Positions 1-7,516 of a stretch of DNA of 16,948 nt are shown in pieces. The DNA lies in contig JAZKSG010000027.1 of the NCBI GenBank assembly GCA_036626215.1, positions 1 through 16,948 of the forward strand, read 5' to 3'. This DNA comes from JAZKSG01 sp036626215 (GTDB lineage: Archaea; Thermoplasmatota; E2; DHVEG-1). The position numbers and the translations under genes are program-made. Position 1 is the stretch's first letter; every line of letters starts with the position of its first letter. The notes under the pieces are model-generated. The model saw nothing but the letters and a program-made list of their open reading frames with translations, did not search any database and was not told the origin of the DNA.

Positions 1-301
1 CATCTTCTTTTTTCATGGAGCTTAAACATCGACTCATACTTTGTTGAGCTTCGAGCTCAAAAACTAATGGAGCATCGGAAGCCCATCCTCCAAAAGCTTC
101 TACGACATCTTCTACTTCTGTTTCTTCATCGGTGGACCAACTTTCTCCTTTCAATTCTTCGTTATCTATAAAAGCAATAACTTTGTCTTTTTCTTTTGGT
201 GGCGCTATTAAATTGAAAGTAGATTGATTTCCATCTTTATCTTGTTTATAAAAAACACAGCTTTTTGGACTGGACTGATAAATACCATATCTATAACTCA
301 T
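1..301 (-). CDS. Hypothetical acidic protein, C-terminus cut off by window edge
   Basis: An open frame of 100 codons runs from an ATG at 299-301 off the left edge without a stop. The protein starts MSYRYGIYQSSP and is acidic, with a Glu/Asp-rich stretch near residues 56-66 (DEETEVEDVVE). I see no signal peptide, membrane segment or catalytic motif. A TATA-like A/T run lies 15-35 bases upstream on the minus strand (about 315-336), so it probably has its own short-leader promoter, divergent from the dCMP deaminase. I do not recognise the family. The uninterrupted frame and the promoter support a real gene; the function is unknown. Confidence 0.65.
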   Translation of the reverse strand, partial: MSYRYGIYQSSPKSCVFYKQDKDGNQSTFNLIAPPKEKDKVIAFIDNEELKGESWSTDEETEVEDVVEAFGGWASDAPLVFELEAQQSMSRCLSSMKKED

Positions 302-459
302 GATTTCTACATCCCATGTATAGTATATATTAATCATGGTTTTTAATACTAACCATTGTGTTGAAATAAACTGGGTTTTATAAAATAAAAAAAGTTTTTT
401 GTAAAAAAAATCAAAATTTTATTAAGTAAAATTGTTCTTACCATGCTATTGGTTTTTTT

Positions 460-903
460 ATGTCTGATAGGCCGTCTTATGATGAATATTTCATGGAAAT
501 GGCAGAGGTAGTTTCGAAGAGAAGTACTTGTTTGAGGAGAAAAGTGGGCGCCATACTGGTTAAAGATAAACATATTTTGAGTACAGGTTATAATGGTGCT
601 CCCAAAGGTTTGAAACATTGTGACGAGGTAGGCTGTATAAGATCTGAAAGAAATATTCCATCTGGCCAACGACATGAACTTTGTCGTGGTCTTCACGCTG
701 AGCAGAATGCTATAATCCAAGCGGCTGTTTTTGGTGTATCGATAAAGGGTTCAACGTTGTATTGTACCAATACTCCATGTGTGGTTTGTGTTAAAATGTT
801 GATTAATGCCGGTGTGAAAGAAGTTGTATATTCTGGAGAGTATCCTGATAAACTTGCAAAAAATATGATAGAGGAAAGTAGAATTAAAATTAGAAAATTT
901 TAA
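460..903 (+). CDS. dCMP deaminase (zinc-dependent cytidine/deoxycytidylate deaminase family)
   Basis: Predicted to deaminate dCMP to dUMP, the precursor for thymidylate synthesis, in the cytosol. The 147 residues show the family's zinc site: His79-Ala-Glu81 (HAEQNAI), where His binds zinc and Glu is the proton shuttle, and Cys107/Cys110 in TPCVVC. The insert between the N-terminal GAILV strand and HAE contains C54, C59 and C75 (the HCDEVGC region), as in ComEB/dCMP deaminases, which often hold a second structural zinc. The length is normal for the family. The start is the first ATG in the frame. It has no clear Shine-Dalgarno, so translation may be from a short leader. It stands 81 bases before the next gene and is probably transcribed alone. 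A related Cyt/dCyt deaminase activity (riboflavin or tRNA) is less likely given the insert. Confidence 0.9.
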   Translation: MSDRPSYDEYFMEMAEVVSKRSTCLRRKVGAILVKDKHILSTGYNGAPKGLKHCDEVGCIRSERNIPSGQRHELCRGLHAEQNAIIQAAVFGVSIKGSTLYCTNTPCVVCVKMLINAGVKEVVYSGEYPDKLAKNMIEESRIKIRKF

Positions 904-942
904 TAATAACAAATTGTATTGACCTTTTTGAAAAAATGAGAA

Positions 943-982
943 AAATATAAATACTCATGAATGATTAAATGTTGGTGAGGAG
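943..982 (+). promoter_or_regulatory. TATA-like box and strong ribosome binding site of the winged-helix regulator gene
   Basis: AAATATAAATACT (943-955) is a good archaeal TATA box. It would place transcription start near 974. GGTGAGGAG (974-982) is a Shine-Dalgarno just before the ATG at 985, so this gene has its own promoter rather than reading through from the deaminase. Confidence 0.55.
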
Positions 983-984
983 AC

Positions 985-1371
985 ATGAAGAGGAAGAATT
1001 CACTTGTTTTAGATGAAGAAGATGATAAAGCAGTAGAGTTGTTCACGGAGCTTGGGATGCCAAAAAACCTTGCTAAAACTTTGATGTATATTTCACAGGT
1101 TGATGAATGTAGATCTGCCGAAGTGGAACAAGGAGCTGATCTCCGTCAACCCGAAGTAAGTGTTGCAATGCAAGAGTTAAGACGTAGAGGATGGGCTAAA
1201 AAAAGAGACCTGAAAAAAGATGGAAAAGGTCGTCCTGTACATCTATACAAACTTACTAAGCCATTACCTAAAATTTTGCAGAACTTCGAAAAAGAAAAGA
1301 TGAAAGAAGTTGAAACTATTCAAAATGATTTAGGAGATCTACGTAACTTAATAGAAAGATATAGAGACTAA
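985..1371 (+). CDS. Predicted winged-helix transcriptional regulator (COG4738-like)
   Basis: A 128-residue DNA-binding protein typical of a widespread archaeal regulator family. Residues about 14-85 form the helix-turn-helix/winged-helix core: the pattern LGMPKNLAKTLMYIS, then RQPEVSVAMQELRRRGW (recognition helix), then a basic wing with KKDGKGRPVHLYKL. Residues 93-126 are a predicted long helix (ILQNFEKEKMKEVETIQNDL), probably a dimerising coiled coil. There is no ligand-binding domain, so it may act as a simple DNA-binding switch or chromatin-like factor. The assignment to COG4738 is from memory of similar archaeal proteins; TrmB- or ArsR/MarR-like annotations are the alternatives. Targets cannot be told from the sequence. 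Confidence 0.82.
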   Translation: MKRKNSLVLDEEDDKAVELFTELGMPKNLAKTLMYISQVDECRSAEVEQGADLRQPEVSVAMQELRRRGWAKKRDLKKDGKGRPVHLYKLTKPLPKILQNFEKEKMKEVETIQNDLGDLRNLIERYRD

Positions 1372-1487
1372 ATCAAAAATTTTCTTTGTTTCTTCTGCAT
1401 CTAAAAAATAAATAGGATCATATAAATTTTCTCTACTCTTTTATATTAGCTGATAATATATAATGAGTTGGAAGGTGAGAGGGAGTT

Positions 1488-2582
1488 TTGAAAGCACGGG
1501 TAAAAAAAATTTTTGAAAACACTGAATCTTCTCCTGATTTAATATTGGTTAAAAATGGTGTTGAACCGTTTATAGATAAAAATTTTTTCTATGCCACTAA
1601 TCTAAAGCATGGTTTATTTGAAAATACGGTTGCTGTCCTTTATCCAGATGGAGATATTGATCTTATAGTGTCTCAACTTGAGGCGGAAGCTGCTAAAAAA
1701 AAGGGTGACCTTAATCTTAAACTTTATCAAGGGGAAGAAGAGAAACAAAATTTTTTGAAAGAATGCTTGGAATCTGGAGATACAGTTGGTTTAAACTATA
1801 TGGGTGTTTCACATCGAGATTTCCATGATTTGGAAGAGTTCGTTGATAAAGATTTTGTAGACGTATATGATGGTTTCAAAAAATCTCGTATGATAAAAGA
1901 TACTGAAGAAATTGAATATATCCGTAGAGCTGCTGAAATTGTAGATGAAGTAGTGGGTAGAATCCCCGGAGTTGTTTCTGATGACATGGCTGAATATGAG
2001 TTAGCTGCGGAGATCAACTATTTGATGCAGAAAAACGGAGCTGATGATGTTGCTTTTGAAACGATTTCTTCTTTTGGTGGAAATACGGCTATACCTCATT
2101 ATACCCATGGCGATAGAAAACTATGTGGGGGAGACATTATCCTGTGTGATTTCGGAGCTTGTTTTGGTAAATATAACTCCGATATCACCCGTAGTTTTGT
2201 TTTCAAAAAAGCTAGTGATAGACAAAAAGAAATGTATAAATGTGTGTTAGAAGCTCAAAGAAGAGGTATAGATGTTATTCAGCCGGGTGTAGAAGCAGAA
2301 GAGGTCCATAAAGTGGTAAAAAATTTTATTGATAATAACGGCTTCAAAGGTTTTTTTATCCATTCTACAGGGCATTCCTTGGGTTTGGATGTACATGATC
2401 CTGGTGTAGGTTTTAAATCGGATTGTGATGTAGAGTTAAAAGAAAACATGGTTTTAACAGTGGAACCCGGTATCTATCTACCAAGATATGGCGGTATACG
2501 GATAGAGGACGATATACTGGTTACAAAAGATGGAGCAGAGTTATTGACAAAATCATCTAAAGAATTCTGTGAGATTTCATAA
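1488..2582 (+). CDS. pepQ: Xaa-Pro aminopeptidase/dipeptidase, M24 family
   Basis: A two-metal peptidase that removes residues next to proline in small peptides, in the cytosol. Residues 1-130 match the N-terminal creatinase-like domain; residues 138-364 are the pita-bread catalytic domain. All five metal ligands are visible: Asp221 (CDFGA), Asp232 (NSDITRS), His296 (TGHSLGLDVHD), Glu326 (VEPGIYLP) and Glu340 (RIEDD). His204 (IPHY) is the usual extra active-site histidine. The length of 364 is normal. The start is a TTG; it is preferred because GGTGAG at 1474-1479 sits 8 bases before it and the next in-frame ATG (residue 105) would remove most of the N-domain. A TATA-like AT run at 1438-1463 suggests an own promoter. 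Whether it acts as a dipeptidase (PepQ) or aminopeptidase (PepP) is not decidable here. Confidence 0.9.
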   Translation: MKARVKKIFENTESSPDLILVKNGVEPFIDKNFFYATNLKHGLFENTVAVLYPDGDIDLIVSQLEAEAAKKKGDLNLKLYQGEEEKQNFLKECLESGDTVGLNYMGVSHRDFHDLEEFVDKDFVDVYDGFKKSRMIKDTEEIEYIRRAAEIVDEVVGRIPGVVSDDMAEYELAAEINYLMQKNGADDVAFETISSFGGNTAIPHYTHGDRKLCGGDIILCDFGACFGKYNSDITRSFVFKKASDRQKEMYKCVLEAQRRGIDVIQPGVEAEEVHKVVKNFIDNNGFKGFFIHSTGHSLGLDVHDPGVGFKSDCDVELKENMVLTVEPGIYLPRYGGIRIEDDILVTKDGAELLTKSSKEFCEIS

Positions 2583-2610
2583 AAAATTGTTTTTCTTTTT
2601 TTATATTTTT
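2583..2610 (+). terminator. Poly-T terminator downstream of the Xaa-Pro peptidase gene
   Basis: Immediately after the stop codon the coding strand has repeated T runs (T5, then T7, then T5) without a stable hairpin. This is the usual form of archaeal termination. The same AT-rich stretch could also serve as the TATA region for glyA. Confidence 0.4.
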
Positions 2611-2651
2611 ACTCTTATTTTTCATTTTTTCCATTACCTTTTTATTGGATT

Positions 2652-2684
2652 GGAGGATAGCTTGTTTTTGAGTGATGTTTAATG
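2652..2684 (+). promoter_or_regulatory. Possible six-codon leader peptide coupled to the glyA start
   Basis: GGAGG at 2652-2656 is a good Shine-Dalgarno but lies 25 bases before the glyA ATG, too far to serve it directly. Five bases after it is a TTG (2662) that opens a tiny frame, TTG TTT TTG AGT GAT GTT TAA, whose stop (2680-2682) overlaps the glyA ATG (2682-2684) as TAATG. Ribosomes ending the leader could restart on glyA. This is seen in the sequence; its use is inference. Confidence 0.35.
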
Positions 2685-3977
2685 AGTTGGAAAGAAGAGG
2701 CCGAATATATAAAGGAACAGGCTAAGAAAAACAATGATTTTTTTTCTAAATCGCTCCCTATGATCGCTAGTGAAAACGTTTTATCTCCCATGTGTAAAGA
2801 GATGCTTACCACTGATTTCCATGGACGGTATGCAGAAGGTACTCCAGGTAATCGCTATTATCAAGGATGCGAGTTTTTTGATCGAGTTGAAGAGAGAGCC
2901 ATGGATTTGGCTAAAAAACTTTTTAATTGTAACTATGCGGATGTAAGGCCGACTGCCGGTACTACTGCTAATCTTGCGGTTTTGAAAGCTTTGATTAAAC
3001 CTGGTGAAACAGCTACTGTACTTGATCTTGCCAATGGTGCACACATCTCTTTTGGTAAATGGGGTGCTGCTGCTTTACGGGGTATCAACCTTGTTTCTTA
3101 TCCATTTATAGAAGACGACATGAACCTTGATGTTGATGGAGCTGTCAAACTTATCAAAGATGTTAAACCCAAACTTTGTTTAAACGGACGATCCGTTTTT
3201 CTTTTCCCCAGCCCTATCGAAGAAATTGCTGAAGCAGCTCATGAAGTTGGAGCTAAGTTAGTGTATGATGCAGCTCACGTACTAGGTCTTATAGGAGGTG
3301 GGCAGTTTCAGGATCCGCTGCGTGAAGGAGCTGATGTTGTAACAGGTAGCACACATAAAACACTTCCAGGGCCACAAGGCGGAATGGTTATGTCAGATCA
3401 CAAAGGCGAAACCAAGGAAGATAAATCTTTCTTACAACGTCTCAACTTTGGAGTATTTCCAGGTGTAACATCTTCTTATCATCTTCATCATGTAGCTGCT
3501 AAAGCCATCGCTTATGCTGAACACCTAGAATTTGGAGAAAGCTATGCTAAACAAACTATTAAAAACGCTAAAGCTTTAGCTCAGTCTCTCCATGAAAGAG
3601 GTTTTAAAGTGTTTGGTGAACATCTTGATTTCACAGAGTCACACCAGATCCTGTTAGCTGTTGGTAAAGGCAAAGGTAAAGAAGCAGCTGAAACACTTGA
3701 AAAAGCAGGTATAGTAACCAATATGAACACTATTCCTGGCGACGAAGATCCATTGAATCCATCTGGTTTACGGTTAGGTACACCAGAGCTTACTAGAATG
3801 GGTATGAAAGAAAAAGAGATGGACGAAGTAGCGGAATTCTACAACAGAGTGTTAAATAAAGAGGAAAAACCTGAGAAAGTCAAAAAAGATATCGCTGATT
3901 TTAGAAAAGACTTCCAAGGTGTACACTACTGTTTCGAAGAAGGATTCAGAGGATACGACTACATAGACATAATATAA
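2682..3977 (+). CDS. glyA: Serine hydroxymethyltransferase
   Basis: A PLP enzyme that interconverts serine and glycine and passes the one-carbon unit to a pterin (H4MPT or tetrahydrofolate). The 431 residues are archaeal-type and normal in length. The PLP lysine is Lys226 in TGSTHKTLPGPQGG. Asp196 and His199 (YDAAHVLGLI) pair with the cofactor, and the N-terminal SENVLSP and GNRYYQGCEF motifs that bind substrate and cofactor are present. The start at 2682 is the only option because an in-frame TGA lies at 2673. Only 23 bases separate it from the kinase gene downstream, which is probably co-transcribed. It supplies C1 units and so could feed the methyl-transfer operon at 13289-16003, though the two are not linked. 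The choice of pterin cannot be read from the sequence. Confidence 0.95.
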   Translation: MSWKEEAEYIKEQAKKNNDFFSKSLPMIASENVLSPMCKEMLTTDFHGRYAEGTPGNRYYQGCEFFDRVEERAMDLAKKLFNCNYADVRPTAGTTANLAVLKALIKPGETATVLDLANGAHISFGKWGAAALRGINLVSYPFIEDDMNLDVDGAVKLIKDVKPKLCLNGRSVFLFPSPIEEIAEAAHEVGAKLVYDAAHVLGLIGGGQFQDPLREGADVVTGSTHKTLPGPQGGMVMSDHKGETKEDKSFLQRLNFGVFPGVTSSYHLHHVAAKAIAYAEHLEFGESYAKQTIKNAKALAQSLHERGFKVFGEHLDFTESHQILLAVGKGKGKEAAETLEKAGIVTNMNTIPGDEDPLNPSGLRLGTPELTRMGMKEKEMDEVAEFYNRVLNKEEKPEKVKKDIADFRKDFQGVHYCFEEGFRGYDYIDII

Positions 3978-4000
3978 AAACAAACCACTATATTTTTTTT

Positions 4001-4549
4001 ATGAAAATAGCGATCACTGGAACACCAGGAACAGGTAAAACATCGGTTGCAAAAAAACTGGGTAATGAGGGATATAAAGTAGTTCATTTAAACCAGATGG
4101 CGATAAAAAATTTTTTAGATGGAGAAGATAAAAAAAGAGATTCTAAGATAATAAATATAGATAAATTAAACTCTTTTTTAGAAGAGAAGTTTAAAGATGT
4201 TGATGACTACATATTTTTTGAAAGTCATCTCTCCCATCTTTTAAACTGCGTAGATAAAATCATAGTTCTTCGTTGCCACCCCATGTCTTTGAAGAAAAGA
4301 CTTGAGTCAAAACAATGGAAAAAACAGAAAGTTAAAGAAAATTTGGAAGCTGAGATAATAGATATAGTTTTATGTGAAACACTTGAAGTTCATTCTCAGA
4401 GTGATGTTTTTGAGATAGATACTACCAGTATTAACATAGATGATGTTTCATCTGTAATAAAAAAACTGGTAGAAAAAGATTTCAAAAGTAACAAAGGGTA
4501 TGAGGTTGGTAAGGTTGATTGGTCTGAAGAGATTTTAAAAAATTTTTAA
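4001..4549 (+). CDS. AK6/Fap7-type adenylate kinase (COG1936)
   Basis: A small cytosolic nucleotide kinase of the AK6 family, which phosphorylates AMP/dAMP and in eukaryotes and some archaea also aids small-ribosomal-subunit maturation. The Walker A loop is GTPGTGKT (residues 7-14). The Walker-B-like segment is DYIFFESHLSHLL, followed by KIIVLRCHP and the basic lid RLESKQWKKQKVKENLEAE, all typical of this family. The C-terminus, YEVGKVDWSEE, is also a family hallmark. The length of 182 is normal. It follows glyA after 23 T-rich bases with no Shine-Dalgarno, and the phosphatidyltransferase gene starts 34 bases later. It probably belongs to a glyA-kinase-phosphatidyltransferase transcript. Confidence 0.88.
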   Translation: MKIAITGTPGTGKTSVAKKLGNEGYKVVHLNQMAIKNFLDGEDKKRDSKIINIDKLNSFLEEKFKDVDDYIFFESHLSHLLNCVDKIIVLRCHPMSLKKRLESKQWKKQKVKENLEAEIIDIVLCETLEVHSQSDVFEIDTTSINIDDVSSVIKKLVEKDFKSNKGYEVGKVDWSEEILKNF

Positions 4550-4583
4550 AAACGTTTAACTGTTTATAGAGGATAAAGAATCT

Positions 4584-5222
4584 ATGGTGCTTGATAAACA
4601 ACGTGACAATATCGATCCTTTATTGTCAAAACTTGCTAAACCTTTTTTCAAAGCTAACCCTGATGTTTTAACTTGGTTATCTCTGTTGTGTGCTATTGCG
4701 GCAGGTTGTTTTTTTTATTTTTCTACTCCTGAGGCTGAACTTGAAAACTATTTTCTTTATGGAGCTATAATTTTTGTTTTTCTTAACGGTTTTTTTGATG
4801 CAATAGATGGTAAAGTCGCTAAGATGACAGATAGCGATTCTAAGAAAGGAGATTTTCTTGATCATGCTTTGGATAGATATGCAGATGTTTTCATGTTAGG
4901 TGGTTTGGCTTTAAGCGGTTGGAATCAACATGCTGCTGTAGGTTTGTTGGCAGTTGTGGGTATGCTTTTGACTAGCTATATGGGTACTCAGTCTCAAGCG
5001 GTTGGTATGAAAAGAGAATATTCTGGTTTACTAGGTAGAGCAGATCGTTTGGTTCTACTTATGATTTTTCCTATAGTGCAGCATATATTGTTACATTACA
5101 GTTTTAAATTGCCTTTGAATCTTTTTCTGTTAGAATGGGTTTTGGTTTATTTTGCAGTAGTTGGTAATTTAACAGCTATCCAACGTTTCTTGGTTACTTT
5201 ACTTTCTTTCAAAAAACAATAA
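4584..5222 (+). CDS. CDP-alcohol phosphatidyltransferase, archaetidylinositol phosphate synthase-like
   Basis: An integral membrane enzyme that joins a CDP-activated archaeol to a polar alcohol, here probably inositol phosphate, in archaeal lipid synthesis. The family motif is Asp72-x2-Asp75-Gly76-x2-Ala79-Lys80 followed by Gly89-x3-Asp93-x3-Asp97, the catalytic metal-binding set. Lys80 replaces the usual Arg of the DGxxAR motif. About five or six hydrophobic segments are visible (near residues 28-47, 55-75, 100-115, 117-132, 152-170 and 178-200). The segments around the motif (LNGFFDA, GDFLDH) resemble archaetidylinositol phosphate synthases. The 212 residues are normal. It ends just before a poly-T run and faces the unknown membrane protein. 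The alcohol acceptor is inference; a phosphatidylglycerophosphate- or serine-type acceptor is possible. Confidence 0.83.
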   Translation: MVLDKQRDNIDPLLSKLAKPFFKANPDVLTWLSLLCAIAAGCFFYFSTPEAELENYFLYGAIIFVFLNGFFDAIDGKVAKMTDSDSKKGDFLDHALDRYADVFMLGGLALSGWNQHAAVGLLAVVGMLLTSYMGTQSQAVGMKREYSGLLGRADRLVLLMIFPIVQHILLHYSFKLPLNLFLLEWVLVYFAVVGNLTAIQRFLVTLLSFKKQ

Positions 5223-5234
5223 TTTTTTTAAAAA
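5223..5234. terminator. Bidirectional terminator between convergent genes
   Basis: T7 (5223-5229) directly followed by A5 (5230-5234). The T run ends plus-strand transcripts of the phosphatidyltransferase, and the A run gives a T5 tract on the minus strand for transcripts of the gene at 5295-6005. The remaining bases up to 5294 hold no gene. Confidence 0.45.
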
Positions 5235-5294
5235 TGTTTATATGGATGAAGCTATAGATCAAGCTGGGTTTTAGTGTAGAAAATACTGGTTTTT

Positions 5295-6005
5295 TTATAT
5301 GTTTGATTTACACCATGATTTAACTTCTTTGTAGTCAAAAATGTTGCCTGTGGTGTAAAGTACTACGCTTTCGTGCCCTAATTTTTCACCTAGTTCTTCT
5401 GTTATAAGTATGCCTACGACGGTTATACCTTTTGTAAAGCCATAGTAGTTGAATGTTATTCCTTTTTTGGTTATTATGCCCTTGTATTCTAAGTGGTATC
5501 CATCTTCTTTGAGTTTATATTCGTAGTTGTTCATCACTGTTTTCATGTTTGCATCTGAGATAAATATCTTTGATTTTATATTGCTTAAATCAGGTAAATC
5601 TCCCATCTGTTCATACTCTTGGCTGTCGGCTGATACGTCTATTGATCCTCTTGCTCCTACGGGTTCGTGAATTGGGAGGATTGCTTTTATTGGTAGATAT
5701 CCTTGGTTTGCTGCTACTGCTCCTGTAGCTGGTAGTATTATAGCGAATACTATTAACGCTGAGATTAATTTTTTTGTGTTTCTTTTTGGTCTAGATTTGC
5801 TTTTTTTGTGATGTATTTTAGGTTCTTGTTTTTTAGGTTTTTTATTTGATTTTTTGTTGTTGTTACGGATGTTTACTTGTGTGGTTACCTGTGAGATTAA
5901 ACCAGTATTTTCCTCTTTGTTATTACTATTTGAATCATTGTTGGATAAGTGAATTCTTTCAGTTTTTGTGCTTGGTTTTAAGTATATTACTTCTACTTCG
6001 GACAT
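5295..6005 (-). CDS. Unknown single-pass membrane protein with basic disordered N-terminus and external domain
   Basis: I do not recognise this family. Three parts are visible. Residues 1-79 are hydrophilic, rich in Asn and then Lys/Arg (a run of basic residues at about 50-79). Residues 80-100 form one hydrophobic membrane helix (LISALIVFAIILPATGAVAA). Residues 101-236 are a mixed alpha/beta domain, ending in a segment with KKGITFNYYGF and SVVLYTTGNIFDY, and one Cys at 232. With positive charge before the helix, the C-terminal domain should face outside. The Shine-Dalgarno aagaggg (6009-6018) is 3-4 bases before the ATG, and a TATA box lies at 6044-6052, so it is probably well expressed. The external part may bind a ligand or other protein, but no function can be claimed. 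Confidence 0.75.
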   Translation of the reverse strand: MSEVEVIYLKPSTKTERIHLSNNDSNSNNKEENTGLISQVTTQVNIRNNNKKSNKKPKKQEPKIHHKKSKSRPKRNTKKLISALIVFAIILPATGAVAANQGYLPIKAILPIHEPVGARGSIDVSADSQEYEQMGDLPDLSNIKSKIFISDANMKTVMNNYEYKLKEDGYHLEYKGIITKKGITFNYYGFTKGITVVGILITEELGEKLGHESVVLYTTGNIFDYKEVKSWCKSNI

Positions 6006-6008
6006 TAA

Positions 6009-6052
6009 TCTCCCTCTTACTCATATATTATTTAGTCTTCATAATATATAAA
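6009..6052 (-). promoter_or_regulatory. Promoter and ribosome binding site of the unknown membrane protein gene
   Basis: Read on the minus strand, TTTATATAT (6044-6052) is a TATA box that would set transcription start near 6022. AAGAGGGAGA (6009-6018) is a Shine-Dalgarno just before the ATG at 6003-6005. The rest of the divergent gap up to 6159 contains the hflX promoter region, with only a weak TATA candidate. Confidence 0.5.
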
Positions 6053-6159
6053 TATTTTTATTTATTGGTGCAATTTTTGTATAAAATAGCAGTTTTTTAA
6101 CTTTACGATGGAAAAGTTTATTGTAGAACGATTTATGTGCCGATAAAGGACAAAACTTA

Positions 6160-7449
6160 GTGGATATCGGTTTAAAAATGGTGGAAAATAAAAAAAACGC
6201 GGTAATAGTCTCTCTAAAAAAAGATATTTCAGAAATAAAAGATCTTGCCGATACGTTAGGATATAAAGTTATAGAAACTTTCTTTCAGACCAGAAACACT
6301 CCGGATGCAAAAAGTTATTTTGGAAGCGGGAAAGTCAAAGAAATAGCGGATTTTATTTCTAATTTTCCTGAGGATATTGCTTTGGTTATAGTTGATGGTC
6401 GACTTAAACCATCACAATGGTTTCATTTAGAAAAACGGTTTGGATGTGAGGTATATGATAGAGTTAGAGTTATTTTGAATATTTTTGAGCAGAGAGCTGA
6501 AAGTAAGGAGGCTCGTCTGCAGGTAAAATTAGCTCAGCTTGAATATGAACGTCCTTTTGTTAGAGAGCTTATTCATAGATCTAAGAAGGGAGAACATCCT
6601 GGTTTGATGGCTGGTGGAGAATATCAAGTTGATGATTATTATGAGATGATTAAAAAACAGATGAAGAAGATTCGGGAGGAGCTAGAAAATATCCGTGATG
6701 AGCGGGAGTTACGGAGGAGGCATCGTCATGTTGGTGGTTTTTATCTGGTGTCTTTTGCGGGTTATACAAATGCGGGTAAGAGTAGTTTATTAAATCTCTT
6801 ATCTGAGGGAGATGTCCAAGTTGAAGGTAAACTTTTTTCTACTCTTTCTACTACTACACGTAGGCTTAATAAAGAGACTGTTCCGATTTTGTTGACGGAT
6901 ACAGTAGGTTTTATTCAGGATTTACCTGCTTTGATTGTTGATGCTTTTCATTCAACTTTAGAAGAATTGAGTGTTGCTGATGTTGTTTTGTTGGTAGTAG
7001 ATGTAAGTGAAGACCCCCTAGAGGTGGAGCATAAGCTTGGGGTTTCTATGGATGAGTTGATGGAGATTGGTGTCTCTTCTCCGATTATTGTTGTGTTGAA
7101 TAAAATTGATTTGATTTCAGAGTCAGAGCTTGAGAGAAGATTAGATGTTTTGGAAGATAGTGATTTGTTAAATGAACATGAAATGATTCCTGTTTCTGCT
7201 TTGGAGAAGGAGAATATTGATGCTTTGTTGGATTTGATTTATGATTCTTTACCTGCTTTATCTAAGTTGAAGGTTAGGTTACCTTTTAATGAGGAGGTTC
7301 AATCTTTTGTTTCATGGATTTATGATAGAGCTCATGTTGTGGACATTGATTATAAGGGGGGTATAACTGTTGTTTTGGAATGTGGTCCAGATGTTAAGGG
7401 TAAGATTGAGCATAGGTGTAGTGAGTTGGGTGGCTCTGTGATTTCTTAG
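6160..7449 (+). CDS. hflX: Ribosome-associated GTPase HflX
   Basis: A GTPase that binds the 50S subunit; in bacteria it splits stalled ribosomes. Residues 12-190 are the HflX N-terminal domain, including GSGKVKEI (56-62), KLAQLEYERP and the Arg/Glu-rich coiled helices at 165-190. The G domain shows G1 GYTNAGKS (201-208), switch I Thr residues in STLSTTTRR, G3 DTVG (247-250) and G4 NKID (314-317). The C-terminal alpha/beta domain follows. The length of 429 is normal. The start is drawn at a GTG with ataaagga about 9 bases upstream; an ATG six codons later (6178) is equally possible and loses nothing conserved. It is divergent from the unknown membrane protein gene and appears to be transcribed alone. 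Confidence 0.93.
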   Translation: MDIGLKMVENKKNAVIVSLKKDISEIKDLADTLGYKVIETFFQTRNTPDAKSYFGSGKVKEIADFISNFPEDIALVIVDGRLKPSQWFHLEKRFGCEVYDRVRVILNIFEQRAESKEARLQVKLAQLEYERPFVRELIHRSKKGEHPGLMAGGEYQVDDYYEMIKKQMKKIREELENIRDERELRRRHRHVGGFYLVSFAGYTNAGKSSLLNLLSEGDVQVEGKLFSTLSTTTRRLNKETVPILLTDTVGFIQDLPALIVDAFHSTLEELSVADVVLLVVDVSEDPLEVEHKLGVSMDELMEIGVSSPIIVVLNKIDLISESELERRLDVLEDSDLLNEHEMIPVSALEKENIDALLDLIYDSLPALSKLKVRLPFNEEVQSFVSWIYDRAHVVDIDYKGGITVVLECGPDVKGKIEHRCSELGGSVIS

Positions 7450-7491
7450 CTTTGTTTGTTGTTTTTACGTTTTGTTATTCTTTCAAATAAG

Positions 7492-7504
7492 TTTTAAATA
7501 TAAT
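7492..7504 (+). promoter_or_regulatory. TATA-like box upstream of the NosD-like gene
   Basis: TTTTAAATATAAT on the coding strand would place transcription start near 7525, within the left arm of the inverted repeat at 7517-7527. A second candidate, TAAATATTA (7541-7549), lies between the repeat arms and would give a nearly leaderless message. Confidence 0.4.
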
Positions 7505-7516
7505 CAACTCCAGAAA

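Noticed and set aside
349..720. Open frame of 123 codons on the minus strand over the dCMP deaminase gene.
   Set aside because: It lies antisense to a gene with clear zinc motifs, has an amino-acid content typical of shadow frames (many Phe, Thr, Ile) and no conserved motif.
1463..1516. A 17-codon ATG frame overlapping the start of the Xaa-Pro peptidase gene, whose first bases (1461-1473) match the glyA start (2680-2692) over 13 bases.
   Set aside because: It contains the peptidase's own Shine-Dalgarno and has none of its own. A 13-base match within about 17 kb of AT-rich DNA is expected by chance about once or more.
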